Source of the DNA: CAZLAK01 sp964557545
GTDB taxonomy: Bacteria > Bacillota > Desulfotomaculia > Desulfotomaculales > Pelotomaculaceae
DNA length: 44,506 nt
Assembly: GCA_964557545.1 (NCBI GenBank)
Contig: CAZLAK010000020.1
Coordinates: 1 to 44,506 of the forward strand
Direction: 5' to 3'
Shown: positions 7,250-15,591 of the stretch, piece by piece
How the letters are laid out: each line of letters starts with the position of its first letter
Position numbering within the stretch: the first letter of the stretch is position 1
Notes under the pieces: generated by a model
What the model was told of the DNA's origin: nothing
What the model saw: the letters and a program-made list of their open reading frames with translations, nothing else
Database searches by the model: none
Translations under genes and position numbers: made by a program

Positions 7250-7561
7250 CTAACACTCAATTTTTTCTACCACAGCGCAGGTAAACGGCTGCCGGTGGCC
7301 CTTTTTCCGCCGGTAATTCTTTTTGGGCTTATACTTAAAAACGATGATCTTCCTGCCGCGGCCGTGGCGCTCCACTTTTAAGAGAACTTTGGCCCCTTCT
7401 ACGTACGGCGTGCCGGCCAATACCTCGCCGTCTTTTACTACTGCCAGCACTTTCTCCACAGCTACCGCTTCACCGGGCCCGGCGGGGAGCTTTTCCACGT
7501 AAATTTTATCCCCTTCACGCACACGGTACTGTTTACCGCCGGTTTCAATTACTGCGTACAC
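7250..7561 (-). CDS. rplU: 50S ribosomal protein L21
   Basis: 103-residue L21 starting (M)YAVIETGGKQYRV, with the RKKGHRQPFT C-terminal 23S rRNA-binding loop. GTG 7561 is preferred: it gives the canonical N terminus and lies 10 bases after GGGGG. The frame extends three codons further to GTG 7570, but that is only 2 bases from the ribosome site. It heads an rplU-rpmA unit with its own promoter. Confidence 0.97.
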   Translation of the reverse strand: MYAVIETGGKQYRVREGDKIYVEKLPAGPGEAVAVEKVLAVVKDGEVLAGTPYVEGAKVLLKVERHGRGRKIIVFKYKPKKNYRRKKGHRQPFTCAVVEKIEC

Positions 7562-7673
7562 GAAAAACACAACCCCCTTTAATTGGGACTCGCCGGGAAA
7601 AGGCAGGCAAAAAAGTTATTTTGCCTTTTAGTAAAGCCCGCCCCGAGCGGTTTCTTTTTAATTATGCTTATTT

Positions 7674-7701
7674 ATTGTACCATTTCATTAATTTTTGTCA
7701 A
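7674..7701 (-). promoter_or_regulatory. Promoter of rplU-rpmA
   Basis: TTGACA (7701-7696), 16-base spacer, TACAAT (7679-7674). The transcript would carry a leader of about 105 nt containing the hairpin AGGCAAAA-TAACTT-TTTTGCCT (near 7627-7606). Position and size are compatible with an L21 autoregulatory leader, but I could not match a known consensus. Confidence 0.75.
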
Positions 7702-7753
7702 GGGCGGGCCCCAAAACGGCGCAAAACAGTTTTTGGCCGTATGCAGGCGTTTA

Positions 7754-9109
7754 TTACAACACGGGCAGGGCCGCCAGTGACTTGGCCAGTTCATCTTCGG
7801 GAAGGGGGTAGTCAACCAGTTTGCCCTCCAAAAAAGCATCGTAAGAAGGCAGGTCTAAGAGGCCGTGACCGCTCAAGTTGAACAGTATGACGCGCCTTTC
7901 CCCCGCCTCTTTGGCGGCCAGGGCTTCTTCTACGGCGGCGTGAACAGCGTGTGCTGATTCGGGCGCCGGCAGGACCCCCTCACACCTGGCAAAGAGCACA
8001 CCGGACTTAAAGACTGCCGTCTGGCTGTACGCCCGCGCCTCGGCCAACCCGCTGCTCACCAGCTGGCTCACTAAAGGTGAATCCCCGTGGTAGCGCAGAC
8101 CACCGGCGTGGATGCCGGGGGGTATAAAATCTTTGCCCAGGGTGTACATCCAAAGGAGGGGGGTAAAGCCGGCCACGTCGCCGTAATCGTACGCCAGGCG
8201 CCCGCGGGTTAGCGTGGGGCAGGCCGTCGGCTCCACAGCTACCAGCCGCACATTTTTCCCTTGGGCAATTTTATCATGGGCAAAGGGAAAGGCTATACCG
8301 CCAAAGTTGCTGCCCCCGCCGCAGCAGGCAATAACTACGTCGGGGTAATGATCTGCTTTTTCCAACTGCTTTTTGGCCTCCTGTCCAATGACGGTCTGGT
8401 GGAGGAGAACGTGGTTTAACACACTTCCCAGAGCGTAATTGGTGTCTTCGCGCCCAGCTGCGTCCTCTACCGCCTCACTGATGGCAATGCCCAAGCTGCC
8501 CGGGGAGGAAGGATCTTTTTCCAGTACCGCGCGCCCGGATGCGGTCTTATCACTCGGGCTGGCAATAACCTCCGCGCCAAAAACCTGCATGAGCATGCGG
8601 CGGTAAGGCTTTTGGTGATAGCTGACCTTTACCATGTAAACCGTACACTCCAGACCGAAAAACCGGCAGGCCTGAGCAAGCGCCAGCCCCCACTGTCCGG
8701 CGCCGGTCTCAGTGGCCAGCCTCTTAATGCCTTCTTTTTTGTTGTAGTAAGCCTGGGGAACAGAAGTGTTCAGCTTGTGGCTTCCGCTCGGGCTGGCCCC
8801 TTCGTATTTATAGTAGATGTGCGCCGGTGTGTCCAGTTCTTTCTCCAGACGCCGGGCCCGGCATAGGGGGGTGGGCCTCCACAACCGGTAGATTTCTCTC
8901 ACTTCGTGAGGTATTTCAATCCAGCGCTCTGTGCTGGCTTCCTGCTCGATCAGCCCCAGCGGGAATATAGCCTTTAAATCTTGAGGGCCAACGGGTGATT
9001 TGGTTGCCGGGTTAAGAGGCGGCTTGGGCAGTTCCGGCAAATCCGCCTGAATATTGTACCAGGCCCCGGGCATCTCACTTTCAGCCAGGATAATTTTCAG
9101 ATCTTCCAT
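7754..9109 (-). CDS. trpB: TrpB2-type tryptophan synthase beta chain-like enzyme
   Basis: PLP enzyme of 451 residues in the TrpB2 (TIGR01415) branch, recognised by the long N terminus and the GASPSGSHKLNTS site (Schiff-base Lys about 112), ATETGAGQWG, and the glycine-rich phosphate loop CCGGGSNFGG. TrpB2 proteins condense indole (or phosphoserine-derived acrylate chemistry in some species) to tryptophan and often stand apart from the trp operon; no trpA or other trp gene is nearby. ATG 9109 is chosen over GTG 9130: AAAGGGG lies 10 bases before it and the family begins at about this point. A dedicated promoter and an attenuator-like leader precede it. Confidence 0.9.
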   Translation of the reverse strand: MEDLKIILAESEMPGAWYNIQADLPELPKPPLNPATKSPVGPQDLKAIFPLGLIEQEASTERWIEIPHEVREIYRLWRPTPLCRARRLEKELDTPAHIYYKYEGASPSGSHKLNTSVPQAYYNKKEGIKRLATETGAGQWGLALAQACRFFGLECTVYMVKVSYHQKPYRRMLMQVFGAEVIASPSDKTASGRAVLEKDPSSPGSLGIAISEAVEDAAGREDTNYALGSVLNHVLLHQTVIGQEAKKQLEKADHYPDVVIACCGGGSNFGGIAFPFAHDKIAQGKNVRLVAVEPTACPTLTRGRLAYDYGDVAGFTPLLWMYTLGKDFIPPGIHAGGLRYHGDSPLVSQLVSSGLAEARAYSQTAVFKSGVLFARCEGVLPAPESAHAVHAAVEEALAAKEAGERRVILFNLSGHGLLDLPSYDAFLEGKLVDYPLPEDELAKSLAALPVL

Positions 9110-9163
9110 AAACTCATTACCCCTTTCCACTTAAGTTTTTATTTACGTTAGTACCTTTGCTTT

Positions 9164-9223
9164 TTAAAAAATAAAACCGGCACTCAAATGAGCACCGGCA
9201 GTTCTCCAAACCCTCCGGCTCAT
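9164..9223 (-). CDS. Putative 19-residue leader peptide upstream of trpB
   Basis: ATG 9223 is preceded by GGGGGAG at 5-base spacing, an excellent ribosome site. The frame encodes 19 residues, starting MSRRVW with one Trp codon at position 6, and runs right through the terminator hairpin to a TAA at 9164-9166. Having only one Trp codon is weak for classical attenuation. Translation is not demonstrated; the assignment rests on ribosome site, position and the competing RNA structures. Confidence 0.45.
   Translation of the reverse strand: MSRRVWRTAGAHLSAGFIF
9167..9198 (-). terminator. Attenuator-like terminator in the trpB leader
   Basis: A 10-bp stem CCGGTGCTCA/TGAGTGCCGG (9198-9177, loop TT) is followed by TTTTATTTTTT (9176-9166). 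The 5' arm can also pair with AUGAGC-CGG of the leader ORF start (9223-9215), giving a mutually exclusive antiterminator. It lies between the trpB promoter and trpB, so it cannot simply end the rng operon. Confidence 0.8.
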
Positions 9224-9304
9224 CTCAGCTCCCCCAAAGCCTGCTAACACTCTCCTCTGCTCTTTCTCAACAGTTCCAGTTATTAATTTTTTAGCTTAAG
9301 AAAA

Positions 9305-9333
9305 ATTCTATATTCCCAATTGGGGCGTGTCAA
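9305..9333 (-). promoter_or_regulatory. Promoter of the trpB leader transcript
   Basis: TTGACA (9333-9328), 17-base spacer, TAGAAT (9310-9305), 40 bases downstream of the rng stop codon. Predicted initiation near 9298 gives an untranslated leader of about 190 nt. Confidence 0.85.
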
Positions 9334-9373
9334 CAGCTTTTTAAGCTCCTACACCCTGTGCTCTCAGTCTCAG

Positions 9374-11071
9374 CTACGTTCTCACCGGCCGTGCTTTGGC
9401 GTAGGTCCGGTACACTTTGCTCACTTCTACCGGAATCGTTTCCCCCACCAGCGACCCGGCCCCTTCGATGTCCAGGATGAACCCGTTAACCCTGGCAATA
9501 CCGTCGTGCACATTGGCCACGTGCGGCTCTTCAACTTTTACTTCCAGAACTTCTCCCGGCTTAACCGGCAGGACACGGGCATTGATGTCGTCACCGTCGG
9601 GCAGCGGGCGGATGGTGATGGACTCGATGTGCTGGCCGGCAGAACCGCGAATAAAAAGGTTTTTACCGGTCTTGTTCTCCAGTTCCCTTAAATTGGCACC
9701 CCCGCTCCCTATCAAACGCGCGGCCACTACCGGGTTAACCTCTACCAGAAGGGTTTTGGCTGAGGTATGCCGGGCCATGTGATAAATCTGGTTTTTAAAA
9801 TTTATACCCAGTGTCTCCTCAGAAAGCACCTTTCCCCTGCCGTCACAGTACGGGCAGGGCCGCTGGATAACTTCGGCCAGGCTGGGGCGCACTTTTTTGC
9901 GCGTCATTTCAACTAAACCCAGCTGGGTAATACCCAAAATGTTGGTCTTCGTCTTATCCTTCTTGATCTCCTCTTCCAAAACCTGAAGAACCTGCTGGCG
10001 GTGGGCCTCCTCTGCCATGTCGATAAAATCAACAATGATAATGCCGCCAATGTTGCGCAGCCGCAGCTGCCGGGCAATTTCGCGGGCTGCCTCCAGGTTG
10101 GTTTTCAGTACTGTATCCTCTAAATTGGTGCTGCCTACGTACTTTCCAGTATTTACGTCAATGGCCGTCAGAGCCTCAGCCTGGTCGATGATAATATAAC
10201 CCCCGCATTTTAGCCAGACTTTGCGCCGCAAGGCCTTTTCTATTTCCTGCTCGATTCCGTATTCTTCAAAGATGTTCTCGCGCTCATCCAAAAATACCTT
10301 CATCTTTAAGGCAGGCCCGGTAATATCCAAAAGGTCGAGAACCTTTTCATACTCAAAGCGCGAGTCAATAATGAGGCGGTCCACATCTTCGGTAAAAACG
10401 TCCCTTAAGATCCTCTGCACGAGTTCAAGGTCACGGTGTACAACGCTGGGTGCTGATCTGTGGGCAGCCCGGTTTAAAATTTTGCGCCAGAGCTTAACCA
10501 GCAGGTTAACGTCATAGCGCAAGCCTTCCTCTCCCGCGCCTTCCGCTACCGTGCGGACAATAAGGCCCATGCCCTCGGGCTTCACGCGGGAAGCCAGTTC
10601 TTTTAGGCGTTCCCTCTCCTTTTCCGATTCAATGCGGCGGGAAATGCCGATATAATCTACGGTGGGCATTAAAACCAAGTAGCGGCCGGGAATGGTAATA
10701 TGCGTCGTTACCCGCGGGCCCTTCGTGCCTATCGGCTCTTTGATAATCTGCACCAAGATTTCCTGGCCCTGTTTTAAAACGTCGGTTATGTTGACACCAA
10801 TAGTTGATTCCCTGTGGCCGTCCCCGTCCGGTGCCGGCGGCCGGGCGGGCAGGGCGTCCTCCACGTATAAAAAGGCGTTCTTTTCCAGGCCGATATTTAC
10901 AAAGGCCGCCTGCATGCCGGGCAGCACATTTTCCACCCTGCCCTTAAAAATATTGCCCACCAGCCTCTGGTTTACAGACCTCTCAATATAAATTTCCACG
11001 GGCACCCTGTCTTCTAAGACAGCCACTCTCGTTTCTTCTTCACCGATGTTAACAATTATCTCTTTCAGCAT
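9374..11071 (-). CDS. rng: Rne/Rng-family ribonuclease (RNase G)
   Basis: Single-strand-specific endoribonuclease for rRNA maturation and mRNA decay. The 565-residue protein begins MLKEIIVNIGEEETRVAVLE. An S1 RNA-binding domain follows (about 35-120), then the catalytic DNase I-like region with EALTAIDVNTGKY and IIIVDFIDM, whose Asp residues bind Mg, and the zinc-link cysteine motif CPYCDGRG (about 402-409). RNase E's long C-terminal scaffold is absent, as in RNase G. ATG 11071 is preceded by GAAGGG; the longer frame (to 11158) runs into the upstream gene. The first 23 bases overlap the end of the TIGR03936-type gene, so the two are translationally close. Confidence 0.95.
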   Translation of the reverse strand: MLKEIIVNIGEEETRVAVLEDRVPVEIYIERSVNQRLVGNIFKGRVENVLPGMQAAFVNIGLEKNAFLYVEDALPARPPAPDGDGHRESTIGVNITDVLKQGQEILVQIIKEPIGTKGPRVTTHITIPGRYLVLMPTVDYIGISRRIESEKERERLKELASRVKPEGMGLIVRTVAEGAGEEGLRYDVNLLVKLWRKILNRAAHRSAPSVVHRDLELVQRILRDVFTEDVDRLIIDSRFEYEKVLDLLDITGPALKMKVFLDERENIFEEYGIEQEIEKALRRKVWLKCGGYIIIDQAEALTAIDVNTGKYVGSTNLEDTVLKTNLEAAREIARQLRLRNIGGIIIVDFIDMAEEAHRQQVLQVLEEEIKKDKTKTNILGITQLGLVEMTRKKVRPSLAEVIQRPCPYCDGRGKVLSEETLGINFKNQIYHMARHTSAKTLLVEVNPVVAARLIGSGGANLRELENKTGKNLFIRGSAGQHIESITIRPLPDGDDINARVLPVKPGEVLEVKVEEPHVANVHDGIARVNGFILDIEGAGSLVGETIPVEVSKVYRTYAKARPVRT

Positions 11072-11768
11072 TATTAATTTTCCCTTCTCCGCGTTCTGGC
11101 CAAAGTAACTCATTTTCTGTCCCGCCGGCCCTGTAGAGGCCGGTGCGCCGGCAGGCAAAGGGAGGAGCGAGGGGAAGGCCGCTATATTTTACCAGAGCGG
11201 ACAGCAAATCATCCACCCTCACGTTGCCCGCGCTGCCGGTGCGCAGAACTGCTTCTATAACAATTTCACCGGTTTTTACCCGGCCGCACAGGGCGTAGAT
11301 GCCGGGCCGGATATCAATTGATTTGTTTTTGGTCTTTTTACCTTCCCGTTCAATAAAGATATTAGCCTTAGAGAGAAAAGCATTAATAGACTCATCCACT
11401 TCTGCTTGCTCAATAGGGCGCTTCACACCGGCACTTATCGAGTAAGACGCCTTTTGCACAACTGACATAAGGGAAGGGTATACTGGCGGCAAAGGGCGCA
11501 CTTCTCTTACTTTCAGGCCTTCGGACAGGCTTTTGTTTAACTTTTCTGCCAATTCCAGCGGGCCAACGGGGTGGGTTAGCTCTATATCGGCAAACTCGGC
11601 CTCACCGGCTACCCCGACCGGCAGGGGGGCAGCAAAGCTCATTTTGGGGTGCGGGTTAAACCCTTGGGTATGGGCCAGCGGCAACCCGGCACGGCGTGCT
11701 GCCTGCTCAAACGCCCGCACCAGGTCTAAGTGGGAGAGATAGCGTGCCGGGCCGTCCTTGACGTACAT
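11049..11768 (-). CDS. TIGR03936-family radical SAM-linked protein (DUF2344)
   Basis: Family typically encoded with, or fused to, the B12-binding radical SAM protein TIGR03960, and with rng. The conserved start GPARYLSHLDLVRAFEQAARRAGLP is followed by TQGFNPHPKMSFA. Function is unknown; co-occurrence suggests a role in RNA or ribosome modification or processing, which is inference. ATG 11768 would cut off the first beta strand (the frame reads FYRF just upstream). A CTG at 11786 sits about 6 bases after GAGGGGGGG, so a non-standard start inside the end of the previous gene is possible. Confidence 0.85.
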   Translation of the reverse strand: MYVKDGPARYLSHLDLVRAFEQAARRAGLPLAHTQGFNPHPKMSFAAPLPVGVAGEAEFADIELTHPVGPLELAEKLNKSLSEGLKVREVRPLPPVYPSLMSVVQKASYSISAGVKRPIEQAEVDESINAFLSKANIFIEREGKKTKNKSIDIRPGIYALCGRVKTGEIVIEAVLRTGSAGNVRVDDLLSALVKYSGLPLAPPFACRRTGLYRAGGTENELLWPERGEGKINNAERDNC

Positions 11769-11772
11769 AAAC

Positions 11773-13638
11773 CTATAAAACGGCAGGGAAACCCCCCCTC
11801 TTAATAACCATTTCTACCCCAAGAGAGGGACAGACACCGCATCCAGGGCATCCGTCTGCCCGGCAATCGCCAGTAGTAACGCCTGCCAGGGCGCGCCTTA
11901 ACTCAGCTTCTAAGAACTTTTTCGAAACCCCGCTGTCAATATGGTCCCACGGCAAAGGGTCGCCTAAGTCATAACGCCTGCAAGCGAATTCCTCCGGTGT
12001 CAAACCCTCTTCCCTAAAAGCCGCATACCAGCGGCCGGGCGCAAAATGTTCCGACCAGCCGTCAAAGCGGCATCCCAATTCCCAGGCCCTCTCCAGGACA
12101 CGGCCCAAGCGGCGGTCGCCGCGAGAAAAGGCGGCTTCCATCAAACTCAAGCGGGCATCGTGAAAGCTGGCTGCAATCCTTCTCTCTCTAAGCCGGGCGG
12201 CGAGGTAAGACTGCTTTTCCTCCACCACTGCCGGCATATCTTGAGGCAGCCACTGAAACGGGGTGTGCGGCTTGGGCACAAAGGTAGAAATACTGACCGT
12301 CACTTTAAGCCGGCCAGCCGCTACCCCTGCTCTCCTGCCCACCTCCAGCACTTCCCTGGCCAGCCGGGCAATGCCGTCAAGGTCTTCCCCTGTTTCTGTA
12401 GGCAATCCGATCATAAAATAAAGCTTGACGGCCTGCCAGCCGCTTTTAAAGGCCGTTTCCGCCGTTTTTAAAAGATCTTCTCCGGTAACATTTTTATTGA
12501 TTACATCCCTTAACCGCTGAGTACCGGCCTCCGGAGCAAAAGTAAGCCCGGTGCGCCTCACGCGCTGCACCTCCCTGGCCAGTTCAAGAGAAAACTTATC
12601 GGCCCTGAGCGAAGGCAGGGAAACACCCACCCCCTTGGGAGCGTGCTCGCTTAAAAGGGCCTTTACTACACCGCCTACCGGCGTGTAATCAGTTGTGCTC
12701 AGCGACAAAAGGGATATTTCGTCGTAGCCGGTGGACTTCAGCATTTCCGCGGCCTGGGAAACAACTATTTTAGGCGATTTCTCCCGTACCGGCCGGTAGA
12801 TAAAACCGGCCTGGCAAAAGCGGCAGCCCCGCGAGCAGCCGCGCATCACTTCTACCATCAGCCGGTCGTGTACGGCCTCCGTAGAAGGAACAACCGGCTT
12901 TAGGGGGCAGGGAGAGCAATCCAGGTCCCGCACCAGCCTTTTTTTAATCTTGGCCGGCACACCGCTTTCGACCGGCTCTACCCTGTATACCCCCCCATCA
13001 TCCACGGCCCGGTAAAGGTAGGGGACGTAAACACCGGTTATGCACGCCATGCGCCGCAAGATTTCCGAGCGGGGCAAGCGCTCTTCTTTCATTTCTATAA
13101 AAGAGTCTAGCAGTTCGTTTAGCACTTCTTCGCCTTCGCCGACCACAAACAAATCGATAAAGCCGGCCAGCGGCTCGGGATTAAAGGCACAGGGGCCGCC
13201 GGCAATAACAAGGGGGCAATCTTCACCCCGCCTTTCAGACTTTAAGGGAATGCCTGCTAAGTTAAGTGTGTTGAGCACATTAGAATAACTCATCTCGTAC
13301 TGGAGGGTATAGGCAATTATATCAAAATCAGCCACAGGACGCCTCGACTCCAGAGTAAACAGCGGCAAACCGCGCTCCCTCATTTTGGCCTCCATATCCG
13401 GCCAAGGGGCAAACGCCCTCTCCATAAGGGCATCAGGCCTTTGATTTACCAGCCAGTACAAGATGTGAAGGCCCAGGTGCGACATGCCTACTTCGTAAAC
13501 ATCGGGGAAGATAAAAGCAACCCTTACCTTGGCTTTTGCCCACTCCTTGCGGATGGCGTTCCACTCGCCGCCCGCATAGCGGGCCGGTTTTTGGACCAGG
13601 GGAAGAATCTGCTCTAACACTCGCAAATTATATGCCAC
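11773..13638 (-). CDS. TIGR03960-family B12-binding-domain radical SAM protein
   Basis: 621-residue radical SAM protein. The N-terminal third is the B12-binding-like domain (VRVAFIFPDVYEVGMSHLGL). The iron-sulfur cluster motif is CSRGCRFCQAG (CxxxCxxC, about 269-276), and the GTF/EAGTQR segments follow. The C terminus carries a cysteine-rich tail, CRADGCPGCGVCPSLG, which could bind metal. Function is unestablished; it nearly always neighbours the TIGR03936 family and rng, as here. GTG 13638 heads the frame, but the AAGGTGG site overlaps it; TTG at codon 5 (spacing about 8) is an alternative. Confidence 0.9.
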   Translation of the reverse strand: MAYNLRVLEQILPLVQKPARYAGGEWNAIRKEWAKAKVRVAFIFPDVYEVGMSHLGLHILYWLVNQRPDALMERAFAPWPDMEAKMRERGLPLFTLESRRPVADFDIIAYTLQYEMSYSNVLNTLNLAGIPLKSERRGEDCPLVIAGGPCAFNPEPLAGFIDLFVVGEGEEVLNELLDSFIEMKEERLPRSEILRRMACITGVYVPYLYRAVDDGGVYRVEPVESGVPAKIKKRLVRDLDCSPCPLKPVVPSTEAVHDRLMVEVMRGCSRGCRFCQAGFIYRPVREKSPKIVVSQAAEMLKSTGYDEISLLSLSTTDYTPVGGVVKALLSEHAPKGVGVSLPSLRADKFSLELAREVQRVRRTGLTFAPEAGTQRLRDVINKNVTGEDLLKTAETAFKSGWQAVKLYFMIGLPTETGEDLDGIARLAREVLEVGRRAGVAAGRLKVTVSISTFVPKPHTPFQWLPQDMPAVVEEKQSYLAARLRERRIAASFHDARLSLMEAAFSRGDRRLGRVLERAWELGCRFDGWSEHFAPGRWYAAFREEGLTPEEFACRRYDLGDPLPWDHIDSGVSKKFLEAELRRALAGVTTGDCRADGCPGCGVCPSLGVEMVIKRGGFPAVL

Positions 13639-13692
13639 CTTATAAAATATAATTTTTTTCCAGTGAGTTATCGAAAGAAGAATTATTCTTGG

Positions 13693-13734
13693 AAAGACTG
13701 TCTATTAAAAAATAAAGACTGTCTATTAAAAAAT
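13693..13734. repeat. Tandem 21-bp direct repeat
   Basis: Two adjacent, essentially identical 21-bp units (AAAGACTGTCTATTAAAAAA plus T) occupy 13693-13713 and 13714-13734. They lie in the 170-base gap between spoIVFB and the radical SAM gene. No other feature is evident there beyond an AT-rich stretch. They could be a slippage duplication or paired protein sites. Confidence 0.85.
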
Positions 13735-13808
13735 TATTATGACAATAATATTATAACCCCGCGGTGCCGTCCTGCAACGTCCGGTGCACCTTATACCTTC
13801 AGTTTTTA

Positions 13809-14684
13809 TTAAACGTCCAAAAGCTTTCCTACTGGCATATCCAAACACCCTGCCAAAAGAGCATCTATTACCCTGTCCTCGCTCAGCGTACCGCGCTGGT
13901 TAAAGTTTTCACCCAGGACGAGCAGTAAATGAAAGTGTTTGGGCAAGAAATGCAAATACAATTTTTTTAAGCTGACATCATCCGAACAAGCAATAATTTT
14001 AACAGGCAAAACCCCGCCCGAAACTAGTTCTTCTTTTTTGCGCACCAGGTGCTGGACAAAGTGGTAAGGGGCCAGTTTCTTTTCCCTGCTGGCTGCGTAC
14101 AAGAGAAAAATCCCAGTAGCGGCTACATCCAGACCGCACAGCCCGCCGGCTAACCCCAACACGCCGCCAGCTGAAATAAAAGCGCCCATAAACTGTCCTA
14201 AGAGGGCGGCACGGTAAGTGCCCTCTTTTAAACCTACCCTGCCGGCCAGCCAGGCCCGAAAAACGCGGCCGCCGTCCAGCGGCAGGGCGGGAAGGAGGTT
14301 AAAAGCACCCACCATCAGGTTGCACTGGAGAAAAAAGTTATTTAGATCTTCATAACCCAAGCCGTAATTAATTGCCCCCAGGCCGAGGCCGAACATAACG
14401 AGATTAGCAGCAGGACCGGCTAAAGCCACCAACACCTCCCGCCGCGGGTCAAGCACTACTTCTTCACCTAAACTGCTGACACCGCCAAACGGCATTAATT
14501 CTACACTTACCACCCGTACTCCCAACTTGCGGGCGGCGGCCACGTGGGCCAGTTCGTGTATAAGCACTATAAAAAAAGCAGCCAGTCCTTTTTCCAGTAC
14601 TCCAGCCGCAAAAAACAAGCCCAAGAGGGCCAAAAATCCATTGTGGAGGTGTATTTCCACACCCAATAAGCGAACCAATTTCAC
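13809..14684 (-). CDS. spoIVFB: M50 site-2 metalloprotease, SpoIVFB-like
   Basis: Intramembrane zinc protease expected to process pro-sigma-K in the mother cell. The HExxH motif is in FFIVLIHELAHVAAARKLG and the third ligand in NLLPALPLDGGRVFRAW; several hydrophobic segments flank them. A C-terminal CBS-like or cytoplasmic region follows (about 200-290). GTG 14684 is chosen because AGAGG lies 6 bases before it; a GTG three codons upstream has no site. It directly follows the SpoIVFA-like gene, the order found in sporulating Firmicutes. Confidence 0.88.
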   Translation of the reverse strand: MKLVRLLGVEIHLHNGFLALLGLFFAAGVLEKGLAAFFIVLIHELAHVAAARKLGVRVVSVELMPFGGVSSLGEEVVLDPRREVLVALAGPAANLVMFGLGLGAINYGLGYEDLNNFFLQCNLMVGAFNLLPALPLDGGRVFRAWLAGRVGLKEGTYRAALLGQFMGAFISAGGVLGLAGGLCGLDVAATGIFLLYAASREKKLAPYHFVQHLVRKKEELVSGGVLPVKIIACSDDVSLKKLYLHFLPKHFHLLLVLGENFNQRGTLSEDRVIDALLAGCLDMPVGKLLDV

Positions 14685-14703
14685 ACCGGGCACCTCTTTC
14701 TTT

Positions 14704-15477
14704 CTACCTTAAGCTGTTCGTCTTAAGCTTGGTCAGAGGATCCACTAGCACACCATCTTCTCTTACTTCGAAGTGCAGGCCGCTGCCGGCAAAGTCACCT
14801 GTATTTCCGGCTTCACCTATGGCCTGACCGGCCTTTACCTCCTGGCCTTCCAGAACAACAGCCCTGGAAAGGCCCCCGTACAGGGTATAACAACCCGGCC
14901 CGTGTTCGAGAAGAACGTACTTCCCCAAAGCCGGCCCGTCGCCAACCTTCTTTACCACACCGTCACTTACCGCCCGCACCGGGCTTCCCGGCGGGGCCTC
15001 AATATCAATGCCGCTGTGAAAGCGCTCCATACCGTCTACCGGATCAATAACCATACCAAAACCGCGGCTTATTTTACCCGATACCGGCGTTGAAAGGTTG
15101 GGTGGCAAAAATACTTTAGCCGGCCTGGACACAACCGGCTGGGGAGAAGACAGGAAACGCCAGTCGTAATTGGCCATTTGCAAACCGAACTGAACCGCCT
15201 TTTCCAGCACCGGCCTGTAATCCCACTCCGTTGTCAGTACCTCCTTTAGCTTTTCCCTCGCCGCCACTCCCCGCGGGTGGCTTGTCTCTTTTAAAACAAG
15301 TAAGGCAAGAAAAATCAAAAAAGCAGCCGCAACCCTTAATATTCCGGCTCTGTAAGGCCGCACCTTACCGGGCTGCCAGCGTGAAACCCTGCCAGAAGGC
15401 ATCCAATCTTCCCCGCTGCCCTTACCAACAGGATGAAAACCTGTCCCCTTCAACGTTACCCCTCCCACCGGATTCAC
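14704..15477 (-). CDS. spoIVFA: M23/LytM-domain protein, SpoIVFA-like
   Basis: One hydrophobic segment (AGILRVAAAFLIFLALLVL, about 44-62) anchors a C-terminal LytM (M23) domain (about 135-255). SpoIVFA holds SpoIVFB inactive at the forespore membrane. The first zinc motif is intact (FHSGID, HxxxD), but the second, normally HLHFE, reads GLHFE: the catalytic first His of HxH is Gly. A structural or inhibitory role therefore fits better than active hydrolysis. Possible starts are GTG 15477, GTG 15468 (AGAGG 8 bases upstream) and TTG 15453 (GGAGGGG 5 bases upstream); the last two have better ribosome sites. Directly upstream of spoIVFB. Confidence 0.82.
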   Translation of the reverse strand: MNPVGGVTLKGTGFHPVGKGSGEDWMPSGRVSRWQPGKVRPYRAGILRVAAAFLIFLALLVLKETSHPRGVAAREKLKEVLTTEWDYRPVLEKAVQFGLQMANYDWRFLSSPQPVVSRPAKVFLPPNLSTPVSGKISRGFGMVIDPVDGMERFHSGIDIEAPPGSPVRAVSDGVVKKVGDGPALGKYVLLEHGPGCYTLYGGLSRAVVLEGQEVKAGQAIGEAGNTGDFAGSGLHFEVREDGVLVDPLTKLKTNSLR

Positions 15478-15533
15478 CTCTAAAAACTCTGTAAAATATA
15501 TATTTCCTTTAAAAGGAAATATGACAAGGGCGC

Positions 15534-15562
15534 TAAAAATAAACCGCCCTTCTCACGGGCGG
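15534..15562 (-). terminator. Terminator after rodA
   Basis: CCGCCC-GTGAGAA-GGGCGG (15562-15544) is followed by TTTATTTTT on the minus strand. It separates rodA from the spoIVFA-spoIVFB pair, which is presumably expressed from a sporulation promoter. Confidence 0.85.
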
Positions 15563-15591
15563 TTGCCGGTTTGCTGGCAAAATGCACAAAA

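Noticed and set aside
9134..9300. A Trp T-box before trpB
   Set aside because: The leader has no T-box GGTGG motif and no Stem I signature; a leader-peptide-type attenuator fits better.
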